Shown here one piece after another: positions 1-5,274 of a DNA stretch of 11,606 nucleotides (position 1 is the stretch's first letter; every line of letters begins with the position of its first letter). The stretch spans positions 1 to 11,606 of the forward strand of contig DAIDIX010000032.1 of assembly GCA_027451645.1 (NCBI GenBank), in the 5' to 3' direction. The stretch comes from Candidatus Dormiibacterota bacterium. GTDB lineage: Bacteria; Chloroflexota; Dormibacteria; Aeolococcales; Aeolococcaceae. The notes beneath the pieces are model-generated. The model was not told the DNA's origin, did not search any database, and worked only from the letters and a program-made list of their open reading frames with translations. Position numbers and translations under genes: made by a program.

Positions 1-836
1 CGTGAGGCACCTGTCGAGACGAGCGTGTCCGTCTGGATAGGTGGATGGAAGTGAATGCTCCACTTGCTGGGAAGCGGCACAAAGCCAAGCGGTCCCAGAA
101 GAGGAAGGGTAGGCGTAATGGGCACGTAGGGAACACCCATCAGCTTGTTGAGATATGGCACCTCGCCGAGCATGGGATACGTTTCCTCAGAGCCAACGAC
201 AGAGACAGGGATGATCGGCACATGGGACCGTGCAGCAGCCTCGACAAATCCCCCCCTTCCAAATCTCCGGAGACGATACCTTTCGGAAAAGGGTTTGCCC
301 GTGCCCCGGATGCCCTCCGGGAACACGAGTACAAGCTGGTGTGCAGCAAGGAGGCGGAATGTGTCATCTGGATGTCCAAGCGTCTGTCCTGCCCTCCTGA
401 TGAACCAGGAGAGGAATGGAGTGTTGAACATCCAGTCTGCAACGAGAGCCCTCACATGACGCCCTGGTCCCTCGGAAAGCACAGCCACCTTGATCATTGC
501 TGCATCAAAGGGAAATACACCTGCATGATTGCTCACAAGCAGTGCGCCACCCTCAAGGGGAATGTTCTCAATGCCACTGACATCCACTCGCCAGTAGTGA
601 TCGTATGCAAACTTTGCAACAGGAAGGATTGTCTCGGTCCAGACAGGATCGAAGCCAAAGTCATCAGTCGTGTACTCGCCCTTCACCCTCCGTTCCTGAA
701 GTTCTGCAAGTCCGGACCGCATCGTCCTGAATACATCGAAAAGTGCACTGCGCTCTTCGGTCCGCTTTCGGGAAGCGGGCCTCCGTGCAGTACCTGATCG
801 CGTTGCCTTCCGTCCAATAACCGTCTGCTCAGCCAC
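1..836 (-). CDS. PlsC/AGPAT-type lysophospholipid acyltransferase family protein (3' end outside window)
   Basis: The reading frame is open for 278 codons from a GTG and runs off the left edge, so the C-terminus is missing. Visible acyltransferase motifs are VSNHAGVFPFD (residues 102-111, with H104 and D111), FPEGIRGTGKPF (172-183) and VPIIPVSVVGSEE (206-218). These match the family that transfers acyl chains to lysophospholipids or glycerol-phosphate acceptors at the inner membrane face. The stretch before it (YTTDDFGFDP, about 55-64) and the end PLPSKWSIHFHPPI recall the Mycobacterium Rv0502-like subfamily, from memory. The His-to-Asp spacing is H-x6-D, not the textbook H-x4-D. The first 50 residues are basic and low in hydrophobicity, with no signal peptide. 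GTG at 836 is chosen because GGAGG lies 8 nt upstream and the start overlaps the preceding SDR stop by 8 nt, which suggests translational coupling. The family is confident; the substrate is unknown. Confidence 0.88.
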   Translation of the reverse strand, partial: MAEQTVIGRKATRSGTARRPASRKRTEERSALFDVFRTMRSGLAELQERRVKGEYTTDDFGFDPVWTETILPVAKFAYDHYWRVDVSGIENIPLEGGALLVSNHAGVFPFDAAMIKVAVLSEGPGRHVRALVADWMFNTPFLSWFIRRAGQTLGHPDDTFRLLAAHQLVLVFPEGIRGTGKPFSERYRLRRFGRGGFVEAAARSHVPIIPVSVVGSEETYPMLGEVPYLNKLMGVPYVPITPTLPLLGPLGFVPLPSKWSIHFHPPIQTDTLVSTGAS

Positions 837-1935
837 GATGCGTTCCTCCCTGATGCTCCAGCACCTGCCTTGCCATCTCCGTTGCATGCTGCTTCCCTTT
901 TGAACGAAGGAACTCTTCGAGCTGCGCCTCGTACACGTAGGGTGTCTGCTCTTCCTGAAGCTTCCGGGTTCTATACTGCCTCGAGAAGAGGGAAGCTGCC
1001 TCCAGTGTTGTGTACTGTGGCTTTATGCCCCATGTCCGCTCCCAGTGGTGAGAGTCAACTGCCCAGCCGTACTGGATGAGACGGAGGAAGTGCGATGGAA
1101 ACTGCCTGCTGAGCAGACGGAGTGCAGTTTGCACGAACACCTCCTGGCCAGCAAACGGGATGATGGGTAGCGCCATTTTGCCCATCATTGCAATGAGCTG
1201 GCTGAGAGGAATGACACCGTGCGGAGCAACATTGAACAGTCCACTCTTCGGCATGAGTGTTGCCTTCGCGAGGGCATCGAGTGCGTCATCCTGGTGCATG
1301 ACCTGGAGTACAGGGTCAAATCCAAGCATAGTCGGTACTGCTGGCAGTGCAAGATACTCCGTCATGAGCGATTCGGAATCTGGTCCAACTACCTCGCAGA
1401 AGCGGAGTATGGAAACCTCAGTGTTAGGCTGCAAAGCCCTGAAATCGTTCACGTACCTCTCTGCTTCACGAAGGTCGCGCTCATACCATGTACGGGGTGT
1501 TGCAGGGAGGGCCATGCTTTCTGACCAGAGGGCAGGATTTTTCGGCCCACCACCATAGATTGCTGTATCGGAGAGCACAACAACATTGCGCACTGGGCTG
1601 TCGGTGCCTGAGCATCCTGCAAGCACATTCATCGTGCCGATGACATTCGCATCGTGAAGATGCCGCATTGTATGCCGTGTGGTATCACCGGACATGGTGG
1701 CATGGACGACAGTATCAATGTCGAGCTTCCTGACAAGCTTCTTGATGAGCGTATGGGAAAGATCCGACTGAATAATGTCAGTCCGTGCAAGTTCTCTCAC
1801 GGGTCCGTTCCGGTCCACAGCAACAATGAGATCCACATCGGGATGCCTCTCAAGAATCGCTGCAAGGCCAGTTCCAAGAAATCGAGAGATGCCTGTTATG
1901 AGGATCCTTCTGCCCTGTCCATCGACTGCTGCCAT
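829..1935 (-). CDS. Atypical extended SDR, NAD-dependent epimerase/dehydratase family (Rv0501/GalE2-like)
   Basis: This 368-residue protein has a Rossmann N-terminus, RILITGISRFLGTG (10-23), an acidic position D41 after the second strand (VAVDRNG), TVVHAT (75-80) and VVVLSDTAIYGGG (118-130). ILRFCEVVGPDSE and FNVAPHGVIPLSQ are typical of extended SDRs. The glycine motif lacks the central Gly (G15-ISRFL-G21). The usual YxxxK dyad is not evident: the nearest candidate is Y151-ERD-L155, with Leu where Lys is expected. It resembles, from memory, the mycobacterial GalE2-type proteins encoded next to a PlsC-like acyltransferase, as here. The role could be nucleotide-sugar or lipid-head-group chemistry, or cofactor binding without catalysis. 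An upstream in-frame ATG at 1986 is possible, but ATG 1935 has GGAGGAAGG directly before it and lies 19 nt after the dehydrogenase stop, so it is preferred. Middle gene of the minus-strand operon. Confidence 0.85.
   Translation of the reverse strand: MAAVDGQGRRILITGISRFLGTGLAAILERHPDVDLIVAVDRNGPVRELARTDIIQSDLSHTLIKKLVRKLDIDTVVHATMSGDTTRHTMRHLHDANVIGTMNVLAGCSGTDSPVRNVVVLSDTAIYGGGPKNPALWSESMALPATPRTWYERDLREAERYVNDFRALQPNTEVSILRFCEVVGPDSESLMTEYLALPAVPTMLGFDPVLQVMHQDDALDALAKATLMPKSGLFNVAPHGVIPLSQLIAMMGKMALPIIPFAGQEVFVQTALRLLSRQFPSHFLRLIQYGWAVDSHHWERTWGIKPQYTTLEAASLFSRQYRTRKLQEEQTPYVYEAQLEEFLRSKGKQHATEMARQVLEHQGGTHRG
843..849 (-). promoter_or_regulatory. Ribosome binding site deciding the GTG start at 836
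   Basis: GGAGGAA on the minus strand lies inside the last codons of the SDR gene, with 8 nt between GGAGG and the GTG. No ATG occurs near it in frame. This site is why the acyltransferase start is placed at 836. Confidence 0.7.
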
Positions 1936-1936
1936 G

Positions 1937-1947
1937 TTCCTTCCTCC
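1937..1947 (-). promoter_or_regulatory. Ribosome binding site deciding the ATG start at 1935
   Basis: GGAGGAAGGAA on the minus strand sits in the 19-nt gap between the dehydrogenase stop and this ATG, with GGAGG 7 nt from the start. It favours ATG 1935 over the in-frame ATG at 1986, which lies inside the upstream gene. Confidence 0.7.
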
Positions 1948-1954
1948 GCTGTCC

Positions 1955-3262
1955 CTACGGGTAGATTCCCCGTACTGCCATTGCACTGGCCACCTTTCTC
2001 ACTGCGAGCTCATATGCTGCATCCCGGAGCGTTTCCCTGTGGTGGTGCGCATATTCACTTGTTTCCTGGAAAGCACGGACCATTACTGCATCGAGCTTCT
2101 GTTCCACTTCGTGCTCAGTCCAGAAGAGTGCCTGGAGATCCTGCACCCACTCGAAATAGGAGACGATGATGCCACCAACATTCGCAAGAATGTCAGGGAT
2201 GACAGTAATGTGGTTCGCTGCAAGAATCTCATCAGCTGCCACATCCGTGGGTCCATTTGCTCCCTCGATGACAAGTGGTGCCTTGATGGAGCTTGCATTA
2301 TGTGCAGTAACCTGCGACTCCACAGCAGCAAGGACAAGAATGTCGACTGGCAGGGCGAGAAGGTCTGCATTGCTTATCTTCTCACCATGCTTTGCGTGCG
2401 ACAGCTTTCCCTTTCGTGCCACATGTTCCATCAGCTCTGAAATGTGCAGACCATTTGGTGCAGTGAGAGCTGTTGATGTATCACTCACAGCAACTATGAC
2501 AGCACCTGCCTCTTCGAGATATCGTGCTGCAGTCTGTCCTGTATGGCCAAACCCCTGGACAGCAACCCGTTTGCCCGCAAGGGTTTCCCCATTCAGACGG
2601 AGCGCTTCTCTTGCAACGATGGCAATTCCCTGGCCAGTGGCAGTCATCCTGCCCTCAGACCCCCCAATATCAAGCGGCTTTCCCGTGACGGATGCCGGTA
2701 TGGAGAAACCGCTATGCATCGACAGCGTATCCATGATCCAGGCCATGACCTGCGGTGATGTGCCAAGGTCAGGCGCAGGAATATCCCTGTTCGGACCAAG
2801 AAGCAGAGCAACCTCTGTTGTGAAGCGACGGGTCAGTCGCTCAAGCTCAGCCTCTGTGAGCGTGCGGGGATCGCAGGACACACCACCCATTGCACCACCG
2901 AAAGGAAGTCCAACAAGTGCTGTCTTCCACGTCATGAGCATGGCAAGCGCACGTGCATCATCAATGCCCATTGAATCACGGTAACGGAGTCCTCCGATGC
3001 AGGGTCCGCGTGTGACACTGTGCTGGACCCGGAAGCCAGTCATCATCGTGAAGCTTCCATCATCCCTCTCCACTGGAAAATGGACGACAAGCTCTCTCTT
3101 CACACGCTCAAGGACGCATTGCGTGGAATCGTCAAGCCCAAGGCGCTTTGCAGCCTGGCGAGTGCGGTGAAGGACAGTATCGATGAGTGCCGCATGATCA
3201 TTGCGGGGGGGATGGGTCGACGATTTCGGCGACTGATGGGGAGGGATATGTGTACCTGGCAT
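1955..3262 (-). CDS. Glu/Leu/Phe/Val dehydrogenase family protein lacking the catalytic lysine
   Basis: This 435-residue protein has the full length and both domains of the amino-acid dehydrogenase family, which interconverts glutamate (or branched or aromatic amino acids) with the 2-oxoacid using NAD(P). Visible motifs are GFRVQHS (77-82), GGLRY (90-94), MTWKTA (110-115, the conserved Lys113), IPAPDLGT (161-168, Asp165), VTGKP and IGGSEGR (199-205), the Rossmann motif VQGFGHTG (235-242), and NVGGIIVSYFEW (361-372). However, residue 89, normally Lys in glutamate dehydrogenases, is Ile (GPCIGG), and residue 125, the catalytic Lys of GGAKGG, is Met (GGAMGG, codon at 2888-2890). Numbering happens to coincide with Clostridium symbiosum GDH. 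Ile89 resembles the Leu found there in leucine dehydrogenases, but those keep the catalytic Lys. Loss of activity or a new role is inferred. The Shine-Dalgarno is weak; no other in-frame start fits. First gene of the operon. Confidence 0.9.
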   Translation of the reverse strand: MPGTHIPPHQSPKSSTHPPRNDHAALIDTVLHRTRQAAKRLGLDDSTQCVLERVKRELVVHFPVERDDGSFTMMTGFRVQHSVTRGPCIGGLRYRDSMGIDDARALAMLMTWKTALVGLPFGGAMGGVSCDPRTLTEAELERLTRRFTTEVALLLGPNRDIPAPDLGTSPQVMAWIMDTLSMHSGFSIPASVTGKPLDIGGSEGRMTATGQGIAIVAREALRLNGETLAGKRVAVQGFGHTGQTAARYLEEAGAVIVAVSDTSTALTAPNGLHISELMEHVARKGKLSHAKHGEKISNADLLALPVDILVLAAVESQVTAHNASSIKAPLVIEGANGPTDVAADEILAANHITVIPDILANVGGIIVSYFEWVQDLQALFWTEHEVEQKLDAVMVRAFQETSEYAHHHRETLRDAAYELAVRKVASAMAVRGIYP

Positions 3263-3525
3263 AGCACCATCACCATACCAACTTTGCTGTCACTCTGGAC
3301 AGATGAATTTTCGCATCTTCCCTGAAGAAAACCATGCATGTGCGTGGAAGCGCAGCTGCAGTGCAAATTCAGATGGATTCAGTGGTCACGGAAGCGGGTC
3401 TCCAGTGCAGAATTATGCATGGAATTTTTGTGCAGGAAATGCATGACATAACCCACAAGAAATCTTTGCTGTATGCTGAACGTACTGACTCTTTGGAAGC
3501 ACTACAGGAAGGAGGCATAATTGTC
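3263..3525. other. Divergent intergenic region between the dehydrogenase operon and the nucleoid-like gene
   Basis: These 263 bases separate divergent starts and should hold promoters for both directions. The plus frame is open through most of it (in-frame ATG at 3334), but the residues it would add show no family signature and the good ribosome binding site lies just before 3526. I see no convincing paired -35/-10 on either strand. The best fragment is TATGCT at 3472-3477, without a well-spaced partner. The heptamer ATGCATG occurs three times (3334, 3415, 3439), but this word is also frequent in coding parts of the window. Confidence 0.6.
3506..3515 (+). promoter_or_regulatory. Ribosome binding site deciding the ATG start at 3526
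   Basis: AGGAAGGAGG lies 10 nt before ATG 3526. It selects this start over the in-frame ATG at 3334, which would add a 64-residue extension of no recognisable character. Confidence 0.7.
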
Positions 3526-4155
3526 ATGCCTGAACGCAAGTCAAAACCACTCAACAAGCAGGTAGAAGCTACAGTTCGTGATGTGAAAAAGAATGTTGTG
3601 CGTGATGTGAAAAAGTCTGTACGCACTGCACAGCGCAATGCGACGAAAGCAAGTCAGAATGGGAATGATCTCATGAAGGCGGTTCAGGGCTTCGTCAAGG
3701 CATTTCCTGTTGCTGAGCTCGAAAAGCGCATGGCTGGCCTTGAAAAGTCTGTCTCCTCACTGAGCAGTGAAGTGCAGAAAGCGCTTGCACGGGTTGGTGT
3801 GATGCGCACTCCATCGAGTGCTGCACCTGCAGCTCCTGCACCACGGAAGCGTGGCCGTCCTGTGGGCAGTGGCAAGAAGAAGAGTCCGACTCCACGCACT
3901 TCCACTGCCACGACGACACGGAGTCGTTCATCTGGACCAAAATCCACTGCAACTACTGTCCGCTCGACCTCTGCCACTGCTGCAGCCAAGCCAAAAGCAG
4001 CCCCGCGGACAAAGCCAGTTGCAAAGCCGGTTGCAAAGCCGGTTGCAAAGAAGAGCACGCCACGTCCTTCTGCACCAAAGGTCAAGAAGATTACCCGTCG
4101 GGTTCCTGTCGAGACACCTCATCCAGACGAGTCATCTGTTGTGAGCGTGAACTAG
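3526..4155 (+). CDS. Small basic nucleoid-associated-like protein with coiled coil, AT-hook and H1-like tail
   Basis: I do not recognise a named family for this 209-residue protein. The N-terminus is basic and repeats VRDVKK twice (17-22, 25-30). Residues about 65-90 give a clean heptad pattern (L65, M69, L72, V76, L79, V83, L87, V90), predicting a coiled coil and oligomerisation. RKRGRPVGSGKKK (107-119) is an AT-hook-like core (RGRP). From about 120 to 195 it is Lys/Arg/Pro/Ala/Ser/Thr-rich with KPVA repeats (163-175), like histone H1 or bacterial H1-like tails. It ends with a less basic stretch (ETPHPDESSVVSVN). It has no signal peptide or membrane segment, so it is probably a cytoplasmic DNA-binding or DNA-compacting protein; this is inferred from composition only. 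The gene stands alone, divergent from the dehydrogenase operon and followed by a strong terminator. An alternative is a phasin-like or polymer-granule protein, since those also pair a coiled coil with an Ala/Lys/Pro-rich tail. Confidence 0.78.
   Translation: MPERKSKPLNKQVEATVRDVKKNVVRDVKKSVRTAQRNATKASQNGNDLMKAVQGFVKAFPVAELEKRMAGLEKSVSSLSSEVQKALARVGVMRTPSSAAPAAPAPRKRGRPVGSGKKKSPTPRTSTATTTRSRSSGPKSTATTVRSTSATAAAKPKAAPRTKPVAKPVAKPVAKKSTPRPSAPKVKKITRRVPVETPHPDESSVVSVN
3577..3615 (+). repeat. 15-bp direct repeat inside the nucleoid-like gene
   Basis: CGTGATGTGAAAAAG occurs identically at 3577-3591 and 3601-3615, a 24-nt (8-codon) period. It encodes RDVKK twice and looks like a recent in-frame duplication. 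Confidence 0.8.
4018..4053 (+). repeat. 12-bp tandem repeat, three units
   Basis: GTTGCAAAGCCG occurs at 4018-4029 and 4030-4041, followed by a copy with two changes (4042-4053, ending AAG). A diverged unit precedes it. The repeat encodes VAKP, VAKP, VAKK in the basic tail, and copy-number change would stay in frame. Confidence 0.9.
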
Positions 4156-4173
4156 CACTCAGTTTTGAGTCAC

Positions 4174-4210
4174 ATCGGTGACTGCGGCAAAGGCTGCAGT
4201 CACCGATTTT
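4174..4210 (+). terminator. Intrinsic terminator after the nucleoid-like gene
   Basis: ATCGGTGACTGC (4174-4185) pairs perfectly with GCAGTCACCGAT (4196-4207). Inside, G-C and C-G pairs plus one G-U extend the stem to about 15 bp around an AAAG loop. The 3' arm runs into TTTTCTGTCT. A smaller hairpin (ACTCA/TGAGT, 4157-4170) precedes it. T-tract polarity fits plus-strand termination 18 nt after the stop codon. Confidence 0.87.
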
Positions 4211-4250
4211 CTGTCTCCCGCCAAGGTTATGTAATCGTGAGGATTTTCCC

Positions 4251-5195
4251 ATGCGCGTACTTGTCACAGGTGGTGCCGGATTCATTGGGTCACATCTGAC
4301 TGAGGAGCTGCTTCGCAGAGGCGACACTGTAGCAATCCTTGATGATTTCAGCAGTGGCAAGCGTGAGCATGTGCCACAGGAAGCCACCCTCTCTACCTGC
4401 TCCATTGTTGAGCCTGCAGCACGGGATGCCATTCTCGCCTTCAAGCCTGAGGCAGTGGTGCACCTTGCTGCACAGATTGATGTTCGGCAGTCAATGGAAC
4501 ATCCGCTCAATGACACCACCATCAATGTGCTTGGCACTGTCAATGTCCTCACTGCAGCTGCGGAAGCGGGCACCCGTCATGTCATCTTCGCCTCAAGCGG
4601 AGGAACTGTATATGGCGATACTGATGTCATTCCCACACCTGAGGACCACCCCAACTTTCCTCTCTCGTTCTATGGAGCTGCAAAGAGATCTGGCGAGCTC
4701 TACGGCATGATGGTGGCTGCTCAGCACAATATGCGCTTTACCGCCCTCCGCTACGGAAATGTATATGGTCCACGCCAGGATCCTCATGGTGAGGCAGGAG
4801 TTGTCGCCATCTTCTGCAGCCGCCTGTTCAAGCACGAGCCTCTTGCCATACACGGTGATGGGAAGCAGACACGCGACTACGTCTTTGTGACTGATGTTGT
4901 GGCAGCAAACTGTTCAGTCCTCGACAGTGGTGCTGCAGGAATCTTCAACATCGGTACTGGGCTCGAGACTTCAGTCAATGAACTCTATGCCGTCATTGCC
5001 AAGAGGTGCGGTGGTCCGGAAAAAGCTGCGCATGATGCTGCAAAACCTGGCGAGCAGCGGAGATCCTGCATTGATATCGCACATGCTCGCAAAGTTCTCC
5101 ACTGGACTCCACAGGTGTCACTTGCAGAAGGTATAGATGCGACTGCTGCATTTTTTCAGATGAAACATGATCTGTCGCATCAGCCTGCACACTGA
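4251..5195 (+). CDS. NAD-dependent epimerase/dehydratase, UDP-glucose 4-epimerase-like extended SDR
   Basis: This 314-residue protein is the usual length for bacterial and archaeal GalE-like enzymes. It shows the canonical nucleotide-binding motif TGGAGFIGSH (6-15), acidic residues D31-D32 that favour NAD, HLAAQIDVRQS (71-81), FASSGGTVYG (113-122), the catalytic dyad Y141-GAA-K145, RYGNVYGPRQ (167-176) and DYVFVTDVV (209-217). The family acts on nucleotide-activated sugars (4-epimerisation or dehydration) in the cytoplasm, supplying surface polysaccharide or glycoconjugate synthesis. The exact substrate cannot be read from sequence. ATG 4251 has GAGGA 7 nt upstream and begins directly with the Rossmann strand. 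It lies downstream of the terminator, so it probably has its own promoter; TATGTA at 4228-4233 is a weak candidate -10 with no clear -35. Unlike the SDR at 829-1935, its catalytic residues look intact. Confidence 0.9.
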   Translation: MRVLVTGGAGFIGSHLTEELLRRGDTVAILDDFSSGKREHVPQEATLSTCSIVEPAARDAILAFKPEAVVHLAAQIDVRQSMEHPLNDTTINVLGTVNVLTAAAEAGTRHVIFASSGGTVYGDTDVIPTPEDHPNFPLSFYGAAKRSGELYGMMVAAQHNMRFTALRYGNVYGPRQDPHGEAGVVAIFCSRLFKHEPLAIHGDGKQTRDYVFVTDVVAANCSVLDSGAAGIFNIGTGLETSVNELYAVIAKRCGGPEKAAHDAAKPGEQRRSCIDIAHARKVLHWTPQVSLAEGIDATAAFFQMKHDLSHQPAH

Positions 5196-5241
5196 GATGC
5201 ATCGAGGGCGTATCGTGGTGAAACGGAGAAGCGATTCACTG

Positions 5242-5255
5242 GCCTAGTTCTAGGC
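5242..5255. promoter_or_regulatory. Perfect inverted repeat upstream of the acylase gene (operator or weak terminator)
   Basis: GCCTAGTTCTAGGC is a perfect 6+6 palindrome with a 2-nt centre. A run of five T follows at 5262-5266. It lies in the 79-nt gap between the epimerase stop and the acylase ATG. The short stem, or a 5-bp stem with a GTTC loop, would be a weak terminator; as duplex DNA it could equally be an operator half-site pair. Role not determined. Confidence 0.4.
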
Positions 5256-5274
5256 TCCCTGTTTTTCAACAACC

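Noticed and set aside
45..797. Plus-strand open frame of 250 codons
   Set aside because: It lies antisense to the acyltransferase gene, which carries clear family motifs on the minus strand; its own product shows no motif.
2166..2984. Plus-strand open frame of 272 codons
   Set aside because: Antisense shadow of the dehydrogenase gene; composition follows from the opposite-strand codons and no domain is visible.
3334..3525. N-terminal extension of the nucleoid-like protein from ATG 3334
   Set aside because: No recognisable sequence, no ribosome binding site at 3334, and a strong site just before 3526.
3684..4085. Minus-strand frame with repeated FATG units
   Set aside because: Antisense of the Lys/Pro/Ala repeat tail; the repetitiveness comes from the real plus-strand gene.
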